A program made the position numbers and the translations under genes. A stretch of DNA of 33,766 nucleotides from Nitrospirota bacterium (GTDB lineage: Bacteria; Nitrospirota; Thermodesulfovibrionia; UBA6902). The notes under the pieces were generated by a model. The model did no database searches. It saw nothing but the letters and a program-made list of their open reading frames with translations, and was not told the DNA's origin. The DNA lies in NCBI GenBank assembly GCA_016222915.1, contig JACRQA010000104.1:1-33766 (forward strand). The letters run 5' to 3'. Positions 1 through 9,800 of this stretch are shown here, piece after piece (the stretch's first letter is position 1; every line of letters starts with the position of its first letter).

Positions 1-2
1 AG

Positions 3-950
3 TCGGTTTGCGGCGCAGATATTACAGTTATCAACGCCTCAGGCGGCGATGCAATATTTATTCAGAACGTGAATAACTATACCACCATCAACGGCTTCAC
101 CATAATGGGAGGCTCGGTAGGAATAGCTATAAACAATAACACCGGAGGACTGGTTACTTTACAAAACAGCATTGTAAGAAACAACAGCCTCGGCATCAGC
201 TCCGGCAATAACTCCAACAGGATGAATATCGATAATACCGTCATCCGTGACAACAGCGGAAGCTCACAGGGCGGAGGTATATTCCTGAATAACTACGGAG
301 GGCCTTTCAATATAACAAACTCGACGATCAAGGACAATTCGACGACCTCGACCGGCGGCGGACTCTTTATACAGAATATTGCTTCCGGTGATATTACGAT
401 TACAAACACCACCATCACAGGAAACACTGCAGGCGGTAGCGGCGGAGGCATATACTCAAACAATTCAAGTCCGATATTCGACAAGACTGTTTTCGGCTCC
501 AATACGTCAAGCGGCAATGGGGGCGGCATGTTCTTCATGGGCTCAGGGGCATTGCTTACGATGACCAACAGTAACTTTACGGACAATACGGCCAACTCAA
601 AGGGCGGGGGTCTGTATTTAGAATCCGGGCTTACGGCAAATATTACAAACGTCACTTTCAGCAACAACAGGCTTACGGACACAACGTCAGGTCTGGGAGG
701 CGGCATTTATCAGAATCTGGCCACTACAACGATCAAAAATACAATCTTCTGGAATAATTCCGCCTCAGGTAAGAGAAGCGGACATGAGATGTATACGGCC
801 AGCGGACCTTTCTATCTATACAACTCGCTGTTCACTAATAACGTATACACGATAGGCGTGCCCGCCTCAGATAAACTTCCTCTGTTTAATATAGATGCGT
901 CATTCATTAATGATGCCCCGTTGTTTGTAGGAGGAACGCCGACGACATAG
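3..950 (+). CDS. Right-handed parallel beta-helix (choice-of-anchor-Q-like) protein; 5' truncated by window edge, 3' end looks like a frame break
   Basis: Frame 3 is open from base 3 (SVCGADITVINASGGDAIFIQNVNNYTTINGFTIMGG...). Repeated GGGI/GGGLF/GGGIY-type beta-helix rungs (TNSTIKDNST..GGGLFIQN). The first in-window GTG (69) is probably not the true start. The stop at 948-950 falls where family members continue with DDIDGDxR...DIGxDEY, which is present in the adjacent frame. Confidence 0.75.
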   Translation, partial: SVCGADITVINASGGDAIFIQNVNNYTTINGFTIMGGSVGIAINNNTGGLVTLQNSIVRNNSLGISSGNNSNRMNIDNTVIRDNSGSSQGGGIFLNNYGGPFNITNSTIKDNSTTSTGGGLFIQNIASGDITITNTTITGNTAGGSGGGIYSNNSSPIFDKTVFGSNTSSGNGGGMFFMGSGALLTMTNSNFTDNTANSKGGGLYLESGLTANITNVTFSNNRLTDTTSGLGGGIYQNLATTTIKNTIFWNNSASGKRSGHEMYTASGPFYLYNSLFTNNVYTIGVPASDKLPLFNIDASFINDAPLFVGGTPTT

Positions 951-3478
951 ACGGAGACACGAGGACCGGCAGTATTGATATAGGCTCTGACGAATATGCA
1001 AGCTCGCAGGCAGGCGGGGATAATTTAAGTGTGTCAAACTTGACGCAGATACAGTCAGGAAACGTCAATGCAGGACAGACAAATGTTGTTATGCTAAGGT
1101 TCCAGGTCGACTGCAGCAATCCAGGAGACGGCACATGCCTGCTTTCAACCATTACAACCGGAGATGCAGGCACAGCAGGCGCAGGAGACTGGAGCAGTCT
1201 GGAGATATATATAGACACGGACACCGGCTTTGCCGGATCAACCTTGATCGGACAGTCTGCGTCCTGGGACGGGACATCCACAACCGTTACGCTCAATCAA
1301 GGGGCACAAGCCGACAGGACGGTAACAAACGGCACTCCGAAATACATCTTCATCGTTTACAATCTGACTGAAGCGGCGGAAGGAGAGACCATCGATGCCG
1401 TAGTTACGGCATTGGCCGTGGCCTCGCCTGACAACGGTGTATCAGGATTGGGATATGCTTCAGCGTACATAGGTGTTAATGCAGATTCGCTCTCGACATC
1501 AAACAATACGCCGGTGCAGGCGGTTGATCCCAATGTCGGCGATCAGAATGTCGTCATGCAGCGCTTCCAGGTAGACTGCGATACTGCGGGAAACAATTCC
1601 TGTATACTGTCCACAATGACGGTGGATGATCTTGGAACAGCCTCTACCGGAGACTGGGACAACCTGGAGATATACATAGATACAGACACAAACTTTACAG
1701 GAGCTACAAGGATCGGACAAGCGGCATCATGGGACGGCGCATCAACTGCAGTCTCGCTTAATCAGGGGACGACGGCGGACAGGACCGTGACGAACGGAAC
1801 TTCAAAGTATATCTTCATCGTCTATGACATTAATTCAGGCGCAGGCGGAGTGACGATTCAGAACCGCGTGACGGCGGTCGGGGTCTCATCTCCGGACACA
1901 GGCGTGACCGGACTTGCTTATAACTCAAACCTATTGACCGTGCAGGGTGCCTCTGCAGATACTCTTTCAACATCGGCACCAATAACCGTGCGTACGGGAT
2001 ATGCCGACATCGGCGAGAACTCCCTTGTGATGCAGAGGTTCAAGGTTGACTGCGACAACAGCGCTGATGGCTCATGTCTGCTTTCAAGCGTGACGGTTGA
2101 CGACCTCGGCACAGGAGCTTCGGGCGACTGGGATTACCTACAGGTCTATATCGACACAGATACGTTATTTGCTGGAGCGGTCAAGATTGGACAGACCGCG
2201 TCATGGAACGGCGCGTCCACGGCGGTTACGATTGATCTCGGAACAGCAGCTGACAGGACAGTGACGTTCGGGACTTCCAAGTATGTGTTCATTGTCTATG
2301 ACCTCAGTGCAACTATTGCAGCGGGCGATACCTTGAAATCAAGGGTGACCGCTGTCGGCGCTGCCTCGCCTGACAACGGCGTGTCGGGACTGACATATGA
2401 CTCTAACCAGCTTACTGCAACGGAAGCGATCTCCGTTTACGGCACATGCGGGGTTGCCTGTGTTGCTACTACAACCGGCCAATGCTGCAATACGATCACG
2501 CAGGCTATAGGTAGAAACGACAGCACGACAAGACCCATAATCGTTTATGACGGGACATACAGCGAGAGCGTGAATTTAATGAACAAGAGCGACCGTTACT
2601 TACAGTCCGCCAACGGACCTGAGAGCACGATCATCGACGGCGGAACATATACGTTCCTGTTACAGACCTCCTACAACATAACCCTGGACGGTTTCGGCCA
2701 TATGGGATCGACTTACGGCATTCAGGCCAACGGCAACACCACTACGACTGTCAGGAACTGCGATATCTACAGCAACACCAGCAGAGGAATTAATGTAAGC
2801 AGTGGAACAAACGTGACTCTTTCTGTCTCCAGTTGCGACATTTATTCCAACGCAGGAGGGGCCGGAGCCGGTATCTATTTGAACGGAGGGAATATAACCG
2901 TTGAAAATTCAAAAATCTACGGCAATGCCGGCACGGGAAGCGGCACGCTTTATCAGGTTAACGCCACTACGACCTTTAGAAATGTGATAATGACGGGCAA
3001 TACAGCGTACGACGGTGGCGCAGCCTATTTCAACAGCGGCACATTCAACTGCTACAACTGCACGATAAGCGGCAATTATGCGAGCAATATCGGCGGCGGT
3101 CTCAGGGTGGCGAGCACAACCGTGACCCTGAGAAACAGCATTATGTATAACAATTACGCGGTCGGTCAGGGAGATGAATTGTACCTGGTGAGCGGATCAA
3201 CCACACTGGATTATTCTTTTATCAAGACCGGCGCGTCTTATATCCAGGGCGGGCCGCCCACTTTGACCAATACAATCAACGATGATACTAACCTGTTATT
3301 TATAGACAAACGGGACCCTTCGGCAACGGCCACAATCGACGGCGATTATCATCTGAGAGCGGGTTCGCCCTGCATCAATTCCGGCACAATCACCAATGCT
3401 GTTTCACCCGACATTGATGGAGATTCAAGGCCTCAGGGCGGGGGATACGACATGGGCGCGGATGAGTATGCTCCGTAA
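914..3478 (+). CDS. Large secreted protein: choice-of-anchor-Q tail, three ~155-158 aa tandem repeats, then beta-helix with a second choice-of-anchor-Q end; likely the continuation of the 3-950 frame
   Basis: ORF track gives 1031-3478, but frame 2 is open from 914 and encodes ...NADDIDGDTRTGSIDIGSDEYASSQAGGDNLSVSNLTQ without interruption. C-terminus is SPCINSGT...DIDGDSRPQGGGYDMGADEYAP. Confidence 0.7.
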   Translation, partial: CPVVCRRNADDIDGDTRTGSIDIGSDEYASSQAGGDNLSVSNLTQIQSGNVNAGQTNVVMLRFQVDCSNPGDGTCLLSTITTGDAGTAGAGDWSSLEIYIDTDTGFAGSTLIGQSASWDGTSTTVTLNQGAQADRTVTNGTPKYIFIVYNLTEAAEGETIDAVVTALAVASPDNGVSGLGYASAYIGVNADSLSTSNNTPVQAVDPNVGDQNVVMQRFQVDCDTAGNNSCILSTMTVDDLGTASTGDWDNLEIYIDTDTNFTGATRIGQAASWDGASTAVSLNQGTTADRTVTNGTSKYIFIVYDINSGAGGVTIQNRVTAVGVSSPDTGVTGLAYNSNLLTVQGASADTLSTSAPITVRTGYADIGENSLVMQRFKVDCDNSADGSCLLSSVTVDDLGTGASGDWDYLQVYIDTDTLFAGAVKIGQTASWNGASTAVTIDLGTAADRTVTFGTSKYVFIVYDLSATIAAGDTLKSRVTAVGAASPDNGVSGLTYDSNQLTATEAISVYGTCGVACVATTTGQCCNTITQAIGRNDSTTRPIIVYDGTYSESVNLMNKSDRYLQSANGPESTIIDGGTYTFLLQTSYNITLDGFGHMGSTYGIQANGNTTTTVRNCDIYSNTSRGINVSSGTNVTLSVSSCDIYSNAGGAGAGIYLNGGNITVENSKIYGNAGTGSGTLYQVNATTTFRNVIMTGNTAYDGGAAYFNSGTFNCYNCTISGNYASNIGGGLRVASTTVTLRNSIMYNNYAVGQGDELYLVSGSTTLDYSFIKTGASYIQGGPPTLTNTINDDTNLLFIDKRDPSATATIDGDYHLRAGSPCINSGTITNAVSPDIDGDSRPQGGGYDMGADEYAP
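1061..2430 (+). repeat. Three tandem ~155-158 aa protein repeats (V-[VM]-M-[LQ]-R-F-[QK]-V-D-C...C-[LI]-L-S...GDW..L.[IV]YIDTDT..F.G...IGQ.ASW.G.ST.V)
   Basis: Equivalent Met codons (MLRF/MQRF/MQRF) at 1091, 1556 and 2030, i.e. spacing 465 and 474 nt; each copy carries a conserved Cys pair. Confidence 0.85.
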
Positions 3479-3560
3479 ACAGCCTGATGCCGGCAAGGAA
3501 GAATAGTCAAGTTAATAACAATAATATGTGGTTAAGTATACAAGCGGTAAATGTTTCGGT

Positions 3561-3655
3561 CATTGACTATCCCCATTTCTGCATAAACAAAATCAACTGG
3601 GCGCATATCATATAGCAAGCGGCTTTCTACCGTCTTTATGCCCTCCACTAAACTT
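3561..3655 (+). pseudogene. Relic of a multiheme cytochrome N-terminus in the intergenic region
   Basis: 3561-3589 cattgactatccccatttctgcataaaca matches 28599-28627 (inside the 28534 cytochrome CDS) at 28/29 positions. In frame it reads IDYPHFCINKINWAHII* against IDYPHFSINSIGCDSCHF; similarity decays after that. Confidence 0.65.
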
Positions 3656-3746
3656 CCCCTGTTCCCAATTGAAGATTAAGATGAATTAAAAAGGTGAATT
3701 AAAGGAGAAGTCTCATTCAATCCTTTAGTTAATGTGTTTCCTTCCA

Positions 3747-3803
3747 TTTCCTTAGTTAATTTCAGAGAATGACCTATTGAGCTAAATTGTATGAATGCCG
3801 AAC
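3747..3803 (+). promoter_or_regulatory. Candidate conserved upstream element, copy A
   Basis: TCC 3749, TTCAG 3761, CCTATT 3773, CCGAA 3798: same order and spacing as copies upstream of 14510 and 28534. Confidence 0.5.
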
Positions 3804-3883
3804 AATAGTAAGACGGTATGTATAGTAGATTTACATAGTAAATCCTCAGTGTTATTACTCAGTTAACGAGATAAAGGAGCAAT

Positions 3884-6800
3884 ATGAGAAGGGTCGTTAG
3901 TTATAGTATTGTAAGAATTGCGAGCTTGCAACTATTGATTTTAGCAGTTTTATTGGTACTTGCAGGTAAAGAGGCGATGGGCCTCGATTATCCACATTTT
4001 GGAAACAACAACATAGGCTGCGATTCATGCCATTTCATATATGGAACTCAGCCTTCTCTATTGCCGCCATGGACTGCACATGAACCACAAAATATAGATG
4101 ATACTCAGTACAATACCCTCTGCTGGAGTTGCCACAACGACATAGAAGCTCCTCATGTACGCACACATTCAAGCCTTCAGATTGACGATAGCTATGGCGA
4201 CTGGACAGTGGAATGCAGGGTATGCCATAACCCTCACTATCAGAAGCAGAAGGAATATGGAAGCGCAAGTTATCTTTACTCAGGCACATCAACAACAGTA
4301 ACGGCATCATCCATTACAAAGACCGGGGCAGGCTGGGAAACGGATGTTTATGAGGGCATGGTGGTAATCCCTAATATTTCCCAGAATAAATATGTTTATA
4401 AAATTACAGATAATACGGATGATACATTAACGGTAGAGGGGCCGATGGATTTAACAAAGGTCACCACAGGGAATACCTTTGCAATATTATACGGTAATCT
4501 TATCAACAAGACCATTGATCTGAGCAAGATAACGATAGACCCCTCAAAGAGCGGAAACAAGACAGTCAGATTTTTCAGGAAGGAGGGAGCTAATTCCTTT
4601 GCGGACGGCAATTCATCATACGATGGAGTGTGCGAGGTTTGCCATACACGGACAACGCATTTCCGAAATGGAACATATACAGGCGACTCCTCATATTCTG
4701 ACCCCTTGCATGAGAATGTCGGTTCGCCTGCGGGAACTTATTGTATAGAATGCCATTCGCATGTTAATGGATTTGCACATGGCGGAGCAGGAGGCACAGG
4801 CTGCGACCAGTGCCATGGGCATGATGCAGGGTATGAAGGCGTCACTGGCGGCAAGGGGACGTATGTTGCCCATTCGACACATACGGAGAATGATTCCGAC
4901 GATCTTAGGGGGCCGCACGTAGACTGCGGTACTTGCCACAATACGAGCAGTTTTCCGAATTTTGCAGACGGTGTAAGCTATGCTGATTACAAGTCTGGTG
5001 CGGAAATGACGACGGTATGTAATCCCTGTCATAGTCCCGATGGTACATATAATGGAGTAAGCGATTCTGCTGTCGGAGCAAAGAACAACTGGAGCATATC
5101 AAAGAGTGCGGACAGCCGCATTTATGAGGCAAACGGCAGTTTGAAATCCGGAAAGGGGAAGTGGTGTGCGACATGTCATGATGAGTCTCCGTCTCAGATA
5201 CAGAGCATTAATGCCCCGAATGTAATAGGTGATGAGGACGGCTTATTCACCTACGGTACAGGATGGGGATTCTACAAGACAGGACATGGCTTGCCATCAG
5301 GGCAGACGTATCCGGCAAGCGGGGGTATAAAAGCAGGGGCTGGGAAGGGATGCCTCGACTGTCATTTATCTACCGTAGCTCATATAGACGGAAATGCGAG
5401 GACATTTGATGATCATGAAAGTTCCTCTACCGATCCAAGCGAATATCGCCAGGGCTACCGTCTCAAGTTGATAAGCAGCGAGGAGCCGATGATTATACCC
5501 AAAACCGGCAGGGCTGAAGCGTCTAATTCCAGATTGTGTTTCAGCTGCCACACGGACACTCCCTTTACAACGTCTGATGGCACGAACACAAATTACAGAA
5601 ATGGCTCCACCAACCTGCATTACTATCATCTTAATTTAAATGATAGCTTGCGTTTCAAGGCTGACTGGGGCAGCGGCGAAAGCTATGATAGCCAGGCCTA
5701 CACCAGCCGGATCACCTGCATAACCTGTCACAACGTACACGGTTCTACCAGGCTGTCCATGGTGCGCGACGGCAAACTCGTCAACAGGGAACCCGGCGTC
5801 AAGATATGGTACTACAACTCCGACATTTCCACTAATTCAAATCCTCCGCAGCCGGAGAACCTGCCGCTTTCGGCCAGCACCGGATCATTATGGCTTCCAG
5901 GGTCAGCCGGTAATGTATGCTATCCATGTCACGGTGGGACCAGCACCGAGATAAAGAACAGGAACCCTTTTCAGGATACTGACCAGTCACCTATTCTTGA
6001 ATGGACCGGTGAGACAAACTATACAAGCGACGGAGTTGACCCTGCCAGCGGCGCATCAGGAAGTGCTTTCACTTTCAGGGTCAAATATACGGATACAAAC
6101 AACGACTCGCCAATCTATATGCAAGTGTGGGTAGATGAAGATGACAGCGGCACTTATGAGCCCGGAGAAAAATATACGATGACCGGAGCAAGTTCCTCTG
6201 ATATTATCTATACGGACGGCAAGATGTACTACAAGACGCTCACCATAGACAGTGCCGGGGACAATATTATCAACTATCGTTTCTATGCATCGGATGGGAC
6301 TAATGATGCCACGGGCGCCCCGATGAGCGGAGGGACTATTACAATTTCCAGCAGTGCTCCAGTACTGTCATGGACAGGAGAAGCAACCTATACAAGTGAT
6401 GGGGTCAATCCTGACACGGGAGGAAACGGCGATGGTTTTGAATTCAGGGTCAAATATGCTGATGCAGACAATAATGCTCCGGCATTGATTCAAATATGGT
6501 TGGATTCGAATGACAGCGGTACCTATGAAGAAGGCGAAAAATATGCAATGACTGCAGTGACCGGCGGTGATACCACATATTCAGACGGCAAATTATATAC
6601 AAAGAGCCTGACAATCGCTTATGCCGGAGACGGAAATCTCAATTACCGTTTCTATGCAAGCGACGGCTCTGCCGGCGCAACAGGCAGTCCCACGTCAAAC
6701 AACATGGTAACTGTTCTTGACGGGACGAATAATCCTCCTTCACTTGACTGGGTAGTTGCAACATGCCTGACCAATGGCGTTAAACCCGCAGAGGGGCCAA

Positions 6801-9800
6801 ACGGCGGTGATTTTGAGTTCTTGATAAATTATACGGATGAGGACAATCAGTGTCCGCCGACAGCTAATGACATCCAGGTATGGATAGATGTGAACGACAA
6901 CGGCACATACGAAGAAGGAGAAAAATACAATCTTGCCGAGACAGACGCCTTCGATACCACATGTTCGGATGGAAAGCTTTATAAGGTTACAAGGACACTT
7001 TCACTTGCAGGCGACAATGCGTTTAATTATCGCTTCTATGCTTCAGACGGAAGTGATACGGCCATAGGCGGGCCGATATCGAACAATACTGTCACAGTCG
7101 TCGATGCGCTCAAGGTAAGGCCCTCAGGCGGCTCGGGCTGGTACAGTACAATCCAGTCTGCGGTCGACGCAATCTCGGGAGCCCATACAGTACTTGTATA
7201 TGAAGGTGCTTATAACGAAAAAGTGACTTTTTCCGGTGGGGATGATAGCAACGTAACTGTCCGGTCGGTTTGCGGTCCGGACACCACTATCATAGATGCC
7301 ACGGGCAAAACATACGGCGTGTCAGTTGGAAGCAATTCCAATGGCTCAACAGTCGAAGGTTTTCAGATTATGAATGGTACGGCAGGCGTATATATCAGCA
7401 ATGCCGGCATTACGATCGATAACTGCAAGATCCATGATAATACACAGGGCATAAGTTTTATCGACGACACTCTCCCCAGAGAAACCCCCCTCATCGTCAG
7501 GGACTCCGAACTCTATGACAACCATGGCGGGAGCGGTGGCGCGATCTATATCAAAAACGGCTCTGAGCCCCACCACCAGATTATTAACACCGTTATCCAT
7601 GACAATACGGCGGTAAGTGGCGGTGGCGCTTATCTGGGCGGCATTGTTGATATCACCGGATCTACCATAAGGGACAACTCTGTAACGGCCAATGGCGGCG
7701 GTCTTTATATCAGCGGGGTCGTAAGTCTGGTTAGATCATCAATCATCGGCAATACTGCTGTGGGCAATGGCGGTGGCGCCTTCCTCCCTGACGCCGACAC
7801 CTTGACAATGGAAAACAGTATTGTAGCCGACAACACGGCCGCAGTGGGCGGTGGTGTATGGCTTGACGGTGCATTGACTGCGGTCAACTCAACCATCGCA
7901 AATAATGAAGCGACCGGAGCCAGCGGTGGCGGAGCGTTTTATACCAACACCTGGGCTGCCATTGATATCAAGAATTCCATTGTATGGAACAATATCGCCT
8001 CAAATGCCATGCAGAAACATGTAGCATCGGTGTCTTCAACTAGCACAATGACTGTAAACGATTCAATCATCAGCAATGATGGCGACGGAATTTATAATGA
8101 CTATCCATATGTTGTTGTAGCTTCCGGCGGTTCTGCAAGTTTCAGCGGCTACTTATCAGAGCAGGACCCCTTCTTCGTTGATGCATCAGGCGGAGATTAC
8201 CATATAAAGTCGAACTCACCGGCCATCGATGTTGCCAATGCGACATATGCGCCCACTGATGACATCGACGGCGACAGCAGGCCTCAGGGCAGCGCTGATG
8301 ACATTGGCGCGGATGAATATGACGGGACAATAAATAATGCCCCCGCGCTTTCCTGGACCGGGGAGGCAAATTATGAGTCAGATGGTGTTAATCCGAACAG
8401 CGCTGTCGGCGGCAGCAATTTCGAATTCAGGATTGACTACACAGATGCTGATAATACAGCTCCGACCTCGATCCAGGTTTGGGTAGACGAAGACGACAAC
8501 GGTTCTTATGCGGAAGATGAAAAATATAACATGACGGCAGTTAATGCTGATACGGTTTATTCCGACGGCAAACTTTATACAAAAACACTGACGCTCAGTT
8601 ATGCCGGTAACGGCGCTTTGGATTACCGGTTCTACGCATCAGACGGCACGGTCGCTGCATCGGGTGCGCCAGCTTCAGACAGCACGGTAACAGTAACAAA
8701 TAATGCACCGGCACTTGGCTGGACAGGCGAGACGAATTATACAACCGACGGGGTGAATCCCAACAGCGGAATAACCGGCAGCAACTTCGAGTTTAGAGTT
8801 GATTATACAGATGCTGATAACACAGCGCCTTCGTATATAGAAGTATGGGTAGATGAAGATGACAGCGCCGTTTATGATCTTGATGAGAAATACAGCATGA
8901 CCGAAACCGACGGCGGTGACACTAATTATGAGGACGGCAAGCGGTATTCAAAAACACTCACTCTTGCGACAGCCGGTGACAGCGTTCTGAATTATAAGTT
9001 TGCGGCCTCTGACGGTACGGATTCAGCAACAGGCACTCCGACAAATAATTCTTCACTGACTGTTTCCGGTGTTACGGTGACCTTTACAAGCGCATCACAG
9101 GTAACGGCAGGTGAAAGCAGCGCTGTGACGATCACTGCACAACTGAGTGGAGTAAGCGGTCAGGATGTCACGGTACCGTTTACAATAAATACGGGCAGTA
9201 CTGCAACAGGTGGAGGAACTGATTACAGTATAACCGTAAGCCCGATAACAATTACTGCCGGAAATACAACAGCAGATATAACCGTAACAATAGCTACGGA
9301 CAGCCTTGATGAGAATAACGAGTCCGTCATTGTTGATATGGGAACTCCTACCAATGCAGCACAGGGCGCAATAACAACCCATACGGTAACAATTACGGAT
9401 GACGACAACGAACCGACGGTGACCTTTACAAGTACGTCGCAATCCACGACTGATGAAACAGGAACTGCAACAATCACGGCACAATTGTCTGCTGCAAGCG
9501 GCAGGGATGTAACAGTACCTTTTACCATTAACGGCAGCAGTACGGCTACAGGCAGCGGAACGGACTACAACATAACCGCAAGCCCGATAACCATCACAGC
9601 AGGAAATACAACAGCAAATATAACGGTCACAATAGCGGCAGACAGCCTTGATGAAAATAATGAGACTGTCATTGTTGATATGGGAATGCCGACCAATGCG
9701 ACACAGGGAGCGACCACGACGCATACGGTTACAATTACGGATGACGATGCAACGCCGACAGTGACCTTTACAAGCGCATCACAGACAACGGCCAATGAAA

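Noticed and set aside
293-706. Minus-strand 137-aa ORF rich in MPPP/PPPLP
   Set aside because: Antisense shadow of GGGI/GGGL beta-helix codons on the plus strand; no RBS or independent domain signal.
907-1296. Minus-strand 129-aa ORF across the frame-break region
   Set aside because: Overlaps conserved choice-of-anchor-Q and tandem-repeat coding sequence on plus; no family resemblance.
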